43,355 nucleotides of DNA from Flavonifractor plautii ATCC 29863 (GTDB lineage Bacteria > Bacillota > Clostridia > Oscillospirales > Oscillospiraceae): the NCBI RefSeq assembly GCF_000239295.1, contig NZ_JH417736.1:1-43355 (forward strand), read 5' to 3'. Made by a program: the position numbers and the translations under genes. Every line of letters begins with the position of its first letter. Position 1 is the stretch's first letter. Below, piece by piece: positions 33,507 to 42,642 of the stretch. Below the pieces are notes generated by a model. It made no database searches, was not told where the DNA came from, and saw only the letters and a program-made list of their open reading frames with translations.

Positions 33507-35129
33507 TTATGGCTGTTTACATACACAATTGCGGTGCAGGGTGGCCCGCACTGCCCCCGGGCCGGCCAGCATGTCCCGGAACATCTCTTCTGTCCTCTCC
33601 CCCAGGCCTGCTGCATACAGATCAACCCCAAAGAGGGCTGCATTGGACAGGATGGGGCGGAGCTGTCCTGCCAGGGAATCGGGCCGGCCCACTTCAATTC
33701 CCTTCAGGTGGGCCTGGAGCTGGGGCAGCATGGGGTCCGGGCTGACAGGCATGGCGTTTCCCCTGTCATCCACCCCCAGCAGGTAGCGGCACCAGCCGGC
33801 GAACACCAGGGGGGCGAACTCCAGTCCGGCCAATGCCTGCTCCGACTGCCGTGCATAGCGCCTGAGGGTACCGCCGTAACGGACGGGCAGCTTCTGTGAG
33901 GTGTCGGCTGCGATACGCTGCGGTGTATCCGGGATGGCGGGATTGGGGAATCGCTCATGGAGCACCTCGTCAATGAATGCCCTGGGGCTGAGGATACCGG
34001 GATCTTCCACCACGGGCAGACTCTCGGCGGCAATATGCTCCACCAGGGCCTTGAGATCTGCATCCCCCATTTCGGCGGCGATGGAGGTATACCCCAGCAG
34101 GCAGCCGTACACCGCCAGAGCGGTGTGCAGGGGGTTTAGGCAAGTGCCCACCTTCATCTTTTCCGCCTTCTCCACGGTGGTCCGGTCCGTGAGATACACC
34201 CCCGCCCCTTCCAGGGCGGGGCGTCCGTTGGGGAAAGCGTCCTCCAGCACCAGGTACTCCGTGATCTCCGCGTTGACAAAGGGGGCGATAAGGGTGCCCG
34301 TGTTGGTGCGGGCAATGGCCATGTCCGCCACACCCAGGCGCCCCAGCTCCTCCTGCACCCGCTCGGAGGGGTGGGGGGTAATTTTGTCGATCATGGACCA
34401 GGGGAAGCTCACCCGGCCCTCGTCCTCCAGCCAGTCCAGGAAAGCGGACTCTACCAGCCCCCGCTCCGCCCAGTCCCGGGCCATGGACAGCACCCCGGCG
34501 CGGAGCTTCTCCCCGTTGCGGGCACAGTTGTCCATGCTCACCATGGCAATGGGCGCGCCTCCGGCCTGGAAACGGCGGTACAGCAGAGCCGCCGCGATAG
34601 ACATGGTGTGACGGGGCCCCTCCGGCCCGGCGGCCAGATCCCGCTCCACCACCGGCAGGGGCTTTTTCTCCAGATCGGTTAGGGCGTAGCCCTTCTCGGT
34701 AATGGTGAAGCTGGCCATCTGGAGAGTCGGGCTGCAAAACACCCGGGTCAGCCTGGCCCAGTCAGGGCCGGCGCAGTCGGCCTTGAGGCCGCCGGCCACG
34801 CTGGCAATCACCTCCCGCTCCTCGCTGCCGTCGGCGCGCATGCGCACCAGCAGGCTCAGGGCGTCATAGGGGCTATAGACCTGGTCAATGATCTGAAAGT
34901 CAAAGGATTCGGCGGCCAGGATGCCTGTGTCGGCCCTGCCGGTATTCAAAAGAGTCTGCTGGGCCGCGGCCAGGAACCCCCGGAAGATGTTGCCCGCGCC
35001 AAAGTGGAGCCACACCGGCGCCTCCCAGGTGCGGGCCCGTACGGCAGCCACATCGTAGCGGGGCAGCCGGATACCGGCTTGCGCCCAAGCCGCCCGGTCC
35101 TGCAGACCTTGCATATTCAAATGTAACAT
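33507..35129 (-). CDS. uxuB: Fructuronate reductase UxuB
   Basis: A 540-residue member of the mannitol dehydrogenase family, long-chain type. [19 protein letters not shown] near residue 40 is the nucleotide-binding start, [13 protein letters not shown] lies near 198, and [18 protein letters not shown] near 333 holds the catalytic Lys/His region of fructuronate reductases in Firmicutes. It reduces D-fructuronate to D-mannonate with NADH, between UxaC and UxuA in the pathway. GAGAGG lies 7 nt before the ATG. A related activity on tagaturonate cannot be excluded. It is 16 nt after the ABC permease gene, in one operon. Confidence 0.9.
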   Translation of the reverse strand: MLHLNMQGLQDRAAWAQAGIRLPRYDVAAVRARTWEAPVWLHFGAGNIFRGFLAAAQQTLLNTGRADTGILAAESFDFQIIDQVYSPYDALSLLVRMRADGSEEREVIASVAGGLKADCAGPDWARLTRVFCSPTLQMASFTITEKGYALTDLEKKPLPVVERDLAAGPEGPRHTMSIAAALLYRRFQAGGAPIAMVSMDNCARNGEKLRAGVLSMARDWAERGLVESAFLDWLEDEGRVSFPWSMIDKITPHPSERVQEELGRLGVADMAIARTNTGTLIAPFVNAEITEYLVLEDAFPNGRPALEGAGVYLTDRTTVEKAEKMKVGTCLNPLHTALAVYGCLLGYTSIAAEMGDADLKALVEHIAAESLPVVEDPGILSPRAFIDEVLHERFPNPAIPDTPQRIAADTSQKLPVRYGGTLRRYARQSEQALAGLEFAPLVFAGWCRYLLGVDDRGNAMPVSPDPMLPQLQAHLKGIEVGRPDSLAGQLRPILSNAALFGVDLYAAGLGERTEEMFRDMLAGPGAVRATLHRNCVCKQP

Positions 35130-35145
35130 GTTTGCGCCTCTCTCA

Positions 35146-35820
35146 TCACACTCTGGTATCCACCAGATGCTTGCCCAGCTTTTTCTCCAGCATGCCCTGA
35201 ATTTGGGTCAGGACCGTGCTGAAAATCAGGTAGACAAAGGCGGCCTCGATATACAGCAGCAGCGGCTGGAACTTGACCGCGTTGATGGCCTGGGCAGTCT
35301 GGAAGATCTCATGAACGGTAATGGTCGCCACCAGGGAGGTGTCCTTCAGCAGGCTGATGAAGGAGTTACCCAGGGAGGGCACGGCCACCAGGGCGGCCTG
35401 GGGGACGATGATCCGGCTCATGGTCTGCCACTTGTTCAGACCCAGAGCCCTGCACGCCTCATTCTGGCCCTTGGGGATGGAGCCCAGGGCTGCACGGATG
35501 ACCTCGGAGTTATAGGCGCCCTGGCTGATAGTCAGGGCCAAGATGGCCGCCGGGATGGGATCAAGGATGATGCCCACATAGGCCAGGCCAAAAAAGATGA
35601 TGAAGATTTGTACGATCAGCGGCGTACCGCGGATGACCCAGACATAGAACCAGGAAATGGCTTTTAAGGGCTTCCATTTGGACATCCGCATCAGCGCCAC
35701 CGCGAAGGCCACGACCAGTCCCAGGATAAACGAAACGAGCATCAGAGGTACCGAAATGGTAAGACCGGCCTTAAAGAGCGGCCAGAACGAATCGATGAGC
35801 AACTGAAGGGTATTATCCAC
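35146..35820 (-). CDS. ABC transporter permease, polar amino acid type
   Basis: A 224-residue HisM/GlnP-type permease with about five hydrophobic segments. The EAA loop that docks the ATPase is EACRALGLNKWQTMSRIIVPQA-like near residue 130, and RGTPLIVQIFIIFFGLAY near 64 is the family hallmark. It begins with GTG, with AAAGGAGG 9 nt upstream. A single permease would work as a homodimer with the ATPase at 40136 and the lipoprotein at 35907. The setting is a hexuronate operon, so the usual amino acid cargo is in doubt. Confidence 0.92.
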   Translation of the reverse strand: MDNTLQLLIDSFWPLFKAGLTISVPLMLVSFILGLVVAFAVALMRMSKWKPLKAISWFYVWVIRGTPLIVQIFIIFFGLAYVGIILDPIPAAILALTISQGAYNSEVIRAALGSIPKGQNEACRALGLNKWQTMSRIIVPQAALVAVPSLGNSFISLLKDTSLVATITVHEIFQTAQAINAVKFQPLLLYIEAAFVYLIFSTVLTQIQGMLEKKLGKHLVDTRV

Positions 35821-35856
35821 AGCGGCCCGCCTCCTTTAGAAATAGTGTTCATAGGG

Positions 35857-35885
35857 CCGGGGGACCGCCTGCGGCGGCCCCCCGG
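35857..35885 (-). other. Hairpin between binding-protein and permease genes
   Basis: A 13-bp GC stem with one internal mismatch and a 3-nt loop lies in the 86-nt gap. Such stems commonly stabilise the upstream binding-protein mRNA or damp readthrough, giving more binding protein than permease. No T-tract follows, so it is not a full terminator. Confidence 0.5.
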
Positions 35886-35906
35886 CGGAAAAGTGCTGGG
35901 GTCAGC

Positions 35907-36812
35907 TTACTTCTGATAGATGCTGGTGCTGTCGGCCACGGACTGGCCAAAGTACTGAACGGTCAGGTCGTAGCAGGTGCCGTCATCGATCATCTCCTGC
36001 AGGATCTCGTTGACTTTCTCGGTCAGGGTGTCGGCGCCCTTCTGGAAGGCCACTGCGGACTGGATGATCCACTCCTCGCCCTCCTCGGGCTCATAGATAG
36101 CGGCAATCTTCACGTTCATGTCGGGGCGCTCCTTCATGTACTCCTCTACGGCGGCCACATTGTTGACGGTGGCATCGGCGCGGCCGGAGACAATCAGATC
36201 CATGGCGGCGGTGAGGGATGCGTCGGACAGCTCCGCGCCCGCCTTGCGGGCCAGATCACCGGCGGTGGAGTTCAGGGCGTTGGCGCAGCTCCTGCCGGCC
36301 AGGTCGGCAAAGCTGGTAATCTCCTCGTTGTCACCGGCCACCACCAGGCAGAAGGGGTTCTCGGCGTAAGCAATGGACATGTTGTACTTCTCCTGGCGCT
36401 CGGGCTTGGGGTTCACGCCGCAGATGATGCAGTCATAGCGTCCGGAGTCCATGCCGGCCTCCACAGGATCCCAACTGCTAGAGATCTGGAAGTCGGGCTC
36501 CACGCCCAGGCGGGAGCAGATCTCCTTGGCGATATCCACCTCAAAGCCGGTAAGCTCGCCGGTGCCATCCTCGTTGTAAACGTAGGGCACCCAGTTGCCC
36601 TCAGCGGCGATGGTCAGCTTGCCCGCGTCCAGAACCTTCTGGAGGGAGTCGTCGGCCGCGGGAGCCTCCGTGCCGGGGACAGCCGAACCGGTAGCGGGAG
36701 GATTGGTGTCAGGGGGCGTGGAGCCGGAGGGCTCACTGGGGCTGCCGCAGGCGGCCAGAGAGAGGACCAGTGCAAGAGAGAGGGCCGCAGGTACGAGTTT
36801 CTTCAGCTTCAT
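35907..36812 (-). CDS. ABC transporter substrate-binding lipoprotein (SBP_bac_3 type)
   Basis: A 301-residue family 3 binding protein. Its lipoprotein signal ends LSLAACG, and a Pro/Thr/Ser-rich tether of about 35 residues precedes the domain that starts KVLDAGKLTIAAEGNWVPY. GFEVDIAKEICSRLGV and MDLIVSGRADATVNN are the usual ligand-lobe motifs. ATG 36812 has AAGGTGA upstream; a GTG three codons earlier is also in frame. Members normally bind amino acids, but neighbours are all hexuronate enzymes and epimerases. The ligand may therefore be a uronate or a uronate-containing conjugate. Confidence 0.9.
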   Translation of the reverse strand: MKLKKLVPAALSLALVLSLAACGSPSEPSGSTPPDTNPPATGSAVPGTEAPAADDSLQKVLDAGKLTIAAEGNWVPYVYNEDGTGELTGFEVDIAKEICSRLGVEPDFQISSSWDPVEAGMDSGRYDCIICGVNPKPERQEKYNMSIAYAENPFCLVVAGDNEEITSFADLAGRSCANALNSTAGDLARKAGAELSDASLTAAMDLIVSGRADATVNNVAAVEEYMKERPDMNVKIAAIYEPEEGEEWIIQSAVAFQKGADTLTEKVNEILQEMIDDGTCYDLTVQYFGQSVADSTSIYQK

Positions 36813-36875
36813 TTGATTCACCTTTTCCTTTTCTGATTTTTATTGACCGGCGGAGACATCTGCCGGAAAATAACG

Positions 36876-37715
36876 TCAATCGTCCTCCACAAACCGCTCC
36901 AGAACCCGAAGATTCCGGCGGTCGGCGGCATAGGGATCGGAAAAATAGTGCTCGTCGGCCACCTCCTGCACCAGATATCCGGTATAGTGGTGGTCGTTCA
37001 TGGTCTGAATCTGCTGGGCCAGGGCGGTGTTGCCATCCCCCCAGACGTTATGCAGCCAGGGATCTCCATCCAAAAAGTGCATGTGGATCAGCTCGGCTCC
37101 AAAGGCCCGGAACCAGTCCCCGAGAGTCTCACCCGCCGCGCCGGTGGCAATGTTGTCCACCATCATCTTCAGGCTGGGGTGTCCCACCTCCCGGTGCATC
37201 CGGCGGGCCCGCTCCAGGTTGCAGACCAGGTTGCTCTCGTCGTCCCGGAGGGACTCCATGACCAGTGTCACTCCACAGGGCTGGGCCACCTGACACAGCC
37301 GGCCCAGGTGATCCCGGCAGCGGTTCCACATGGCGGACTCGTCCTCTCCCTGGTAGCCCCAACCGGAGTTCACCACCACCCGGTCGGCCCCCAGCTCGGC
37401 GGCCAGATGGATGGCGTTGGAAAAATATCGAAAGGAGTACTCCAGGTGGGCGGGCTCCTGGGCGGCATACTGGTACTGGTAGGCAATGCTGGGGGCGGTG
37501 ACCGACACCACCCGCACGCCGTGGGCCCTCAGCTTGGCCCTGAGGGCAGAGATATCGTCATAGCCGGTGTGATCCAGCCAGAAGTGGGCGGCGCCGCACC
37601 ACAGCTCAATCTGCCCGATACCCAGGCGCTGCTGGCAATCCAGGAAGAAGTCCATGGAAAAGCGGCGGTAGTGCTGGTTCATGTTGACCAGCTGACTGCG
37701 TTTGATGCCTCTCAT
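36876..37715 (-). CDS. Sugar phosphate isomerase/epimerase family (TIM barrel)
   Basis: A 279-residue xylose-isomerase-like TIM barrel protein. The four expected metal ligands of the epimerase group are visible: Glu in GVTLVMESLRDDES, Asp in LKMMVDNIATGA, His in ELIHMHFLDGDPW and Glu in GYLVQEVADEH. Relatives include D-tagatose 3-epimerase and inosose-type isomerases. Its ATG overlaps the stop of the preceding paralogue (ATGA), so the two are translated together and may form a heteromer. In a hexuronate operon it could epimerise an unusual uronate or ketonic acid into the main route (inference). Confidence 0.85.
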   Translation of the reverse strand: MRGIKRSQLVNMNQHYRRFSMDFFLDCQQRLGIGQIELWCGAAHFWLDHTGYDDISALRAKLRAHGVRVVSVTAPSIAYQYQYAAQEPAHLEYSFRYFSNAIHLAAELGADRVVVNSGWGYQGEDESAMWNRCRDHLGRLCQVAQPCGVTLVMESLRDDESNLVCNLERARRMHREVGHPSLKMMVDNIATGAAGETLGDWFRAFGAELIHMHFLDGDPWLHNVWGDGNTALAQQIQTMNDHHYTGYLVQEVADEHYFSDPYAADRRNLRVLERFVEDD

Positions 37716-38551
37716 TCCGCCCCTCCTCTCAGGACCTCCAGGGCCCGCTCCTCCGGCCAGGAGGGCCGGCCGGCATAGCGCTCCCCCGGCAGCAGCAGGG
37801 ACACCGGGCCGGCATAGCCCGCCGCCTCCAGCTCCGCCCGGTAGCGCTCCATGGGCAGCACACCCTCGCCCCAGGCCCGCCAGCCGTGGTAGTTTCCGTC
37901 GCACAGGCGCACCAGGCCGGTGTGCTCCCCCAACCGCTCGAACCACCGGGGGATGCTGTCGCCCCAGGTGCTCATAACGTTGGTGTCCAGGCACACCCCC
38001 AGGGCAGGGCTGTCCACCCGGCGGAGCAGCTCGGAGAGCTCCTCCAGCCTGCCCAGCACAGGAGACTCTGCAATAAGCGGGGTCTCCGGCCCCATGACCG
38101 GAGCCAGCAGCAGGCGCACACCTGCGGCCTCCGCCTGAGGACACAGCGCGGAAAGCAGTCCGGCGGCATTCCGCCGCAGAGCCTCCGGCTCTATATCCCA
38201 GCAGGCCCCCGCCGCCCCCAGCACCAGCCGTCCGGCCCCCAGCTCGGCGGCCAGGGCGATGCATACCCGGTAGTAGTCCAAGGTGGCCTCCCGCTGCCGC
38301 CCCGGCGGAGCGGTGAGGGAGTAGCGGTAGGGGGGCGGCGTGAGCACCCGGACAGGAAGCCCCGCCTCCGCCAAGGCGGCCCTGAGGGGAGCGGCGGACT
38401 CATGTCCCGTGTGGCTGCACCAGAAGTGGGGCGTCTGTGGCACGAAATCCACGCCGTCCAGGCCAAGCCGTACCTCCGCCTCCAAAAACGCGGCAAGCGG
38501 GACGCGGCTGTACGGGCCGTTGGAGCCCAAAAGGGGCCAGGTCGCCCTCAT
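37712..38551 (-). CDS. Epimerase-like TIM barrel paralogue lacking metal ligands
   Basis: Also 279 residues and alignable with the gene that follows it (shared GLDGVDFVPQTPHFW versus GIGQIELWCGAAHFW, then HTGHES versus HTGYDD). Three of the four metal ligands seen in the partner are missing by eye: the strand Glu is Ala in VRLLLAPVM, the His strand reads LVRLCDGN, and the last Glu is Leu in GPVSLLLPGE. Only the Asp in GVCLDTNVMS remains. It is therefore probably non-catalytic or mechanistically different. It is 3 nt after the first bicupin gene. Confidence 0.82.
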   Translation of the reverse strand: MRATWPLLGSNGPYSRVPLAAFLEAEVRLGLDGVDFVPQTPHFWCSHTGHESAAPLRAALAEAGLPVRVLTPPPYRYSLTAPPGRQREATLDYYRVCIALAAELGAGRLVLGAAGACWDIEPEALRRNAAGLLSALCPQAEAAGVRLLLAPVMGPETPLIAESPVLGRLEELSELLRRVDSPALGVCLDTNVMSTWGDSIPRWFERLGEHTGLVRLCDGNYHGWRAWGEGVLPMERYRAELEAAGYAGPVSLLLPGERYAGRPSWPEERALEVLRGGAE

Positions 38552-38554
38552 GGC

Positions 38555-39304
38555 TTACTTAATCTCGCCGGGATACCCGTTCTCACACAGCTCAAACCAC
38601 ACATAGGCGAACCGCTCGCCTTCGGCGCACTCGCTGCCGTGGTGGGAGCCGTGGGGGGTGAATGTGATGTCGCCGCCCTCCACGTGGATCTTTTCATCCT
38701 CAGCGGTGTAGGTGAAGGAGGCTCCGGGGAGCATGATGTACCACTGCTCCAGCTCGTTGTGGATATGCTGGCCGATGTAGTTAGGGCCGGTGCCGAAGTT
38801 GGCGCCCATGGACAGGCGGCCCAGGTTGCGGTGCTCGATCATCATCATCTGCTGGATGTCGGCGCCGGTAAAATCCTCCTTGTAGTGCCACGCCTGGGAC
38901 ACGCCCCGGAACCGGGGCAGGGTCAGGTGGGCCTCTTTCAGGCAGGTCTTGTCGTAGTCGTTGAGCTCGGTGACGAAATGGACGATCTCCATGCACTCCT
39001 TGGCATCGGCCGCACAGTGGAAGGTGAACTGCTCCTTGTCAAAGTCGGGCACAAACACAGAGACCTCCGTGATGTTGAACACGCGGCGGGGGGTGGCGAT
39101 GTAGCCCTTGCCGGCGGTGATCAGAAACACCTGGTTGTGCTCCGTCTTGGAATAGAGGGCGGGCGAGAGCTCCGCGCCGGGCTGAAGGGAGATGCGCTCC
39201 ACTGCCGCATCCTTGTAGGCGCCCTCCAGAACAGGCACCCGGGACACCCCATCGGTATACTCGTGGCGGATGTCGGCGCCCTTCGAAATTTTAACCAAAG
39301 CCAT
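38555..39304 (-). CDS. Bicupin protein (copy 1)
   Basis: A 249-residue two-cupin protein, similar throughout to its neighbour. The C-terminal cupin carries GQHIHNELEQWY then GDITFTPHGSHHGS, which fits HxH-x4-Q-x6-G and G-x5-PxG-x2-H, so two His plus Gln and a third His can bind a metal. The N-terminal cupin (TEHNQVFLITAGKGYI) lacks the full His set. Cupins of this kind include sugar isomerases and aminohydrolases; 5-keto-4-deoxyuronate isomerase is a different subgroup. Role unknown but presumably a sugar-acid isomerase. Confidence 0.82.
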   Translation of the reverse strand: MALVKISKGADIRHEYTDGVSRVPVLEGAYKDAAVERISLQPGAELSPALYSKTEHNQVFLITAGKGYIATPRRVFNITEVSVFVPDFDKEQFTFHCAADAKECMEIVHFVTELNDYDKTCLKEAHLTLPRFRGVSQAWHYKEDFTGADIQQMMMIEHRNLGRLSMGANFGTGPNYIGQHIHNELEQWYIMLPGASFTYTAEDEKIHVEGGDITFTPHGSHHGSECAEGERFAYVWFELCENGYPGEIK

Positions 39305-39355
39305 GGTACATTCCCCTTTACAATAAATTAAGCCTTTGAGTCAATGTGAATTGGC

Positions 39356-40108
39356 TTACTTGATCTCGCCGGGATAACCGTCGATGCACATTTCAAACCA
39401 GATGTAGTCGCACTGCCTGCCGGCCTCCACCTTGCTTCCGTGCCAGAAGCCGGTGGGGGTGAAGGACAGGTCGCCGCCGGTCATCTTTACTTCCTCGCCG
39501 CCGGCGGTGTAGATGAACTCGGAGCCGGGCAGGGGGAAATACCACTGGGCCAGCTCGTTGTGGATGTGCTGTCCGATCTCGATGGGGCCGGTGCCGCGGA
39601 CGCAGCCCATAGACAGACGGCCCAGGTTGCGGTGCTCCAGCAGCATAATGGAGGTGGTGGTGTCGTTGTCCTTGAAATCCTCGTCGTAGGTCCAGCCCTC
39701 AGAGATACCGCGGAACCGGGGCAGTACCATGCGGGACTCCACCAGGCAGGTCTTGTCGTAGTCGCTCAGCTCGGTGATGATGTGGAGAAACTCCAGGGGC
39801 TGCTTGCTGTCCGCAGAGCAGGTGATGGTGAAGCGCTCCGCGTCAAACTCAGGGACGAATACGCCGGGCTCCCTGATGTTCCACGCCTGACGGGGGGTGG
39901 TCACATAGCCCTTGCCCTTGGTGAAGATAAAGAGCTGGTTGTGCTCGGTGACGGAGTAGACCTCCGGTGTGATGGAGCAGCCGGGCTGCAGGGCGCAGTG
40001 GGCGAAGTGGGCCTGGTCAAACTCCCCCTCCAGCACCGGCACACGGGCATAGCCGTCCACGAATTCGTACTTGACGCCGCTGTAGCGGGCCACCTTGATC
40101 TGAGACAT
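39356..40108 (-). CDS. Bicupin protein (copy 2)
   Basis: A 250-residue bicupin and tandem paralogue of the next gene. Shared blocks are VPVLEG near residue 24, DYDKTCL near 116, LPRFRG near 129, EHRNLGRLSMG near 157 and WFEMCIDGYPGEIK at the end. Its metal-binding region reads GQHIHNELAQWYF and SFTPTGFWHGS, with the same two His, Gln and His as copy 1. The residues around the pocket differ, so the two may have different substrates or form a heteromer. It lies 27 nt after the ABC ATPase gene. Confidence 0.82.
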   Translation of the reverse strand: MSQIKVARYSGVKYEFVDGYARVPVLEGEFDQAHFAHCALQPGCSITPEVYSVTEHNQLFIFTKGKGYVTTPRQAWNIREPGVFVPEFDAERFTITCSADSKQPLEFLHIITELSDYDKTCLVESRMVLPRFRGISEGWTYDEDFKDNDTTTSIMLLEHRNLGRLSMGCVRGTGPIEIGQHIHNELAQWYFPLPGSEFIYTAGGEEVKMTGGDLSFTPTGFWHGSKVEAGRQCDYIWFEMCIDGYPGEIK

Positions 40109-40135
40109 GTTTGCTTCCTCCTTGAATGGTTTGAA

Positions 40136-40867
40136 TCAGAGCATCTTGCTCAGGAAATCCTGAAGACGCTTGTTCTTGGGATGGGCGAAGAACTCCTCGG
40201 GCTCGCTGTCCTCCACAATGCGGCCGCCGTCGATGAAAATCACCCGGTCGGCCGCCTCGCGGGCAAAGCCCATCTCGTGGGTCACTACCAACATGGTCAT
40301 ACCATCGGCGGCCAGCTTCTTCATCACGTCCAGCACCTCGCCCACCATCTCGGGATCCAGGGCGGAGGTTGGCTCGTCAAAAAGCATGACCTCGGGCCTC
40401 ATGGCGAGGGCCCGGGCGATGGCGATGCGCTGCTGCTGTCCGCCGGAGAGCTGGTTGGGGTAGGCGTCCCGCTTATCCTCCAGACCCACGGTCTTCAGCA
40501 GCTCCATGGCCTGGCTCTCGCACTCCTTCTTATCCCGCTTTTTAACCAGGGCGGGGGCCAGCATGATGTTGTCCAGCACCGTCAGGTGGGGAAAGAGGTT
40601 AAACTGCTGGAACACCATGCCCATACCCAGGAGCACCTTGTTGGCGCTCCTGGCGTCGGCGCTGACCAGATCCACATCGTGGTAGAGGATCTGTCCCCCT
40701 GTGGGCTTTTCCAGCAGGTTCAGGCAGCGCAGAAAGGTGGACTTGCCGCAGCCGGAGGGGCCCACAATGGCCACCACCTCGCCGGGCTGGATCTCGATGT
40801 CGATGCCCTTGAGCACCTCGTGCTTGCCAAAGCTCTTCTGAAGCCCTTTGACGCTGATCATACTCAT
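40136..40867 (-). CDS. ABC transporter ATPase, polar amino acid type
   Basis: A 243-residue GlnQ/HisP-type ATPase. Walker [10 protein letters not shown] near residue 36, Q-loop [11 protein letters not shown] near 86, signature [16 protein letters not shown] near 140, Walker [14 protein letters not shown] near 160 and H-loop VVTHEMGF near 197 are all intact. It powers the permease encoded at 35146, although four genes (two cupins, two epimerase-like) separate it from the binding protein and permease. Its ATG overlaps the uxaC stop by 4 nt. Confidence 0.95.
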   Translation of the reverse strand: MSMISVKGLQKSFGKHEVLKGIDIEIQPGEVVAIVGPSGCGKSTFLRCLNLLEKPTGGQILYHDVDLVSADARSANKVLLGMGMVFQQFNLFPHLTVLDNIMLAPALVKKRDKKECESQAMELLKTVGLEDKRDAYPNQLSGGQQQRIAIARALAMRPEVMLFDEPTSALDPEMVGEVLDVMKKLAADGMTMLVVTHEMGFAREAADRVIFIDGGRIVEDSEPEEFFAHPKNKRLQDFLSKML

Positions 40868-42294
40868 ACCGTATCTGCCCCCCGTAAGTGATACTGCTCG
40901 AAACCGAAGTAGTGGATGCTGTTGCGATAGGATATCCCGGCCACCAGCCGCTCCAACGCGGCGGGGTCATCGGGGAATTCGCCGTCCTCCACCCACCGGC
41001 CGATAAGGTTGCAGAGGATGCGTCGAAAGTACTCGTGCCGGGTGTAGGACAGGAAGCTGCGGGAATCGGTGAGCATCCCGATAAAGTTGCCCAGCAAGCC
41101 GCCTGCGGCCAAGGTGGTAAGCTGGGCCTCCATCCCCGGCTTGTGGTCGTTGAACCACCAGGCGGAGCCGTGCTGTAGCCTCCCCGCAGTACCGGGCCCC
41201 TGGAAGCAGCCCATCAGGGCCACCAGCGCGGCGTTGTCGCTGGGCTCCAGGGAATAGAGGATGGTGCGGGGCAGCTCCCCCGTCTCATCCAGCCCGTCCA
41301 GGAAAGCAGCCAGTGCCGGCAGGTTCACCCCAGGGCCGATGCTGTCGTAGCCGGTGTCCGGCCCCAGCAGGCGGTGCATACGGTGGTTGTTGTCCCGCTG
41401 GGCGGCGAAGTGAAGCTGCATGGCCCAGTCCCGCTTGGCGTAGCCCCGTGCCAGGTGGGTCAGCAGCGCCCACTTATACTGCCGCACCTCCTCTTCCGTC
41501 ACGGTTTCTCCCGCCAGGCGGCGCCTGACCACGCTATCCAGTTCCTCCGGGCGGGCCGGGGCGTACCGCAGGTTGTCCAAGCCGTGGTCGGACACCTTGC
41601 AGCCGTGCTGTGCGAAGAAGTCCATCCGGTTATCCAGGGCGGCCAGCAGGCTCCCCCATCCGTTGATGTCCACCCCTGCGGCGGCGGAGAGCCGGGCCAG
41701 ATAGTCTGGGAAGTCCTCCTTCTCCACGTTAACCGCCTTGTCCGGCCGGAATGCGGGGAGCACTTTGGTTTCCAGGGTATGGTCGGCAGCCAGCCTCTGG
41801 TGCCATTCCAGGGTGTCCGCCGGATCATCGGTGGTGCACAAAAGGGTCACATTGGATTTACGCAGGATCTCACGCACACTCAGGCCCCCGCCGATGACGG
41901 CGCTGCAGTGCTCCCACACCTGGCGGGCGTTGGCCGCCGTCAGGTGTCCCGTGTAACCGAAGTAGCGCCGCAACTCCAGATGGCTCCAGTGGTACAGGGG
42001 ATTGCCCACCGCCTGCTCCACGGCGCCGGCCCAAGCCTCAAACTTCTCATAATCCCCGGCATCGCCGGTGATATACCGTTCGTCCACACCATTGGCCCGC
42101 ATCAGCCGCCATTTGTAATGGTCCCCCTCCAGCCAGAGCTGGGTCAGGTTGTGGAAGATCCGGTCCTCCGCGATCTCCCGCGGGCTCACGTGGCAGTGGT
42201 AGTCCAATATGGGCAGACGTTCCGCCACCTGATGGTATAGATACCTCGCCGTATCACTGGTCAACAGAAAATCCTCATCCAGGAATGGTCTCAT
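40864..42294 (-). CDS. uxaC: Glucuronate isomerase UxaC
   Basis: A 476-residue uronate isomerase, normal length. The N-terminal metal site [16 protein letters not shown] is near residue 30, [18 protein letters not shown] near 53, and a distal [10 protein letters not shown] and [18 protein letters not shown] are present. It converts D-glucuronate to D-fructuronate (and D-galacturonate to D-tagaturonate), the first step of the operon. It is the first gene of the twelve-gene unit, behind a good -35/-10 promoter and an operator-like site. Confidence 0.96.
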   Translation of the reverse strand: MRPFLDEDFLLTSDTARYLYHQVAERLPILDYHCHVSPREIAEDRIFHNLTQLWLEGDHYKWRLMRANGVDERYITGDAGDYEKFEAWAGAVEQAVGNPLYHWSHLELRRYFGYTGHLTAANARQVWEHCSAVIGGGLSVREILRKSNVTLLCTTDDPADTLEWHQRLAADHTLETKVLPAFRPDKAVNVEKEDFPDYLARLSAAAGVDINGWGSLLAALDNRMDFFAQHGCKVSDHGLDNLRYAPARPEELDSVVRRRLAGETVTEEEVRQYKWALLTHLARGYAKRDWAMQLHFAAQRDNNHRMHRLLGPDTGYDSIGPGVNLPALAAFLDGLDETGELPRTILYSLEPSDNAALVALMGCFQGPGTAGRLQHGSAWWFNDHKPGMEAQLTTLAAGGLLGNFIGMLTDSRSFLSYTRHEYFRRILCNLIGRWVEDGEFPDDPAALERLVAGISYRNSIHYFGFEQYHLRGADTV

Positions 42295-42388
42295 GGCTTT
42301 CCATCCTTCCTAGTCCGCCGTTTCCCGATGCGCGGGCCCGCCGGCCGCCCTGCTTTCCGCAGGAGTTCAATCTGTTTTATAATATATT

Positions 42389-42402
42389 TGTGATATATCT
42401 CT
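42389..42402. promoter_or_regulatory. Operator-like site A at the uxaC start
   Basis: TGTGATATATCTCT, 12 of 14 matches to the palindrome TGTNATATATNACA seen in full at 42606. It coincides with the predicted transcription start of uxaC, where a bound repressor would block initiation. Confidence 0.5.
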
Positions 42403-42409
42403 AGCCCAA

Positions 42410-42438
42410 AATGTAGCACAGTTCCCTCCATCCGTCAA
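42410..42438 (-). promoter_or_regulatory. Promoter of the hexuronate operon
   Basis: On the minus strand, TTGACG (42433-42438), a 17-bp spacer and TACATT (42410-42415). The start would be near 42403, about 108 nt before the uxaC ATG. Confidence 0.65.
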
Positions 42439-42534
42439 GACATAAACCGATAATTTTGCCAAGATAGCCATTTCCCATCCTTAAATTTTGTAAATAAAGC
42501 ACAAAAATTATCCATTTTTCCCCACTTTAAAGCC

Positions 42535-42563
42535 TTGACCCCTGGAAAAGATGCTGGTATAAT
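42535..42563 (+). promoter_or_regulatory. Promoter of the GntR regulator
   Basis: TTGACC (42535-42540), a 17-bp spacer and a perfect TATAAT (42558-42563). The start would be near 42570, giving a 73-nt leader that contains operator-like site B. Confidence 0.8.
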
Positions 42564-42605
42564 GACACCAACGATGTTGTAAGTACAGCCATTTTTCTAT
42601 GTGTC

Positions 42606-42619
42606 TGTCATATATCACA
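42606..42619. promoter_or_regulatory. Operator-like site B in the gntR leader
   Basis: TGTCATATATCACA, a 14-bp palindrome apart from the two C positions. It is nested in a wider CTATGTG-N12-CACATAG repeat. Placed downstream of the gntR start, it fits autorepression. Confidence 0.55.
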
Positions 42620-42642
42620 TAGAGTATCAGGAGGATATGCCA

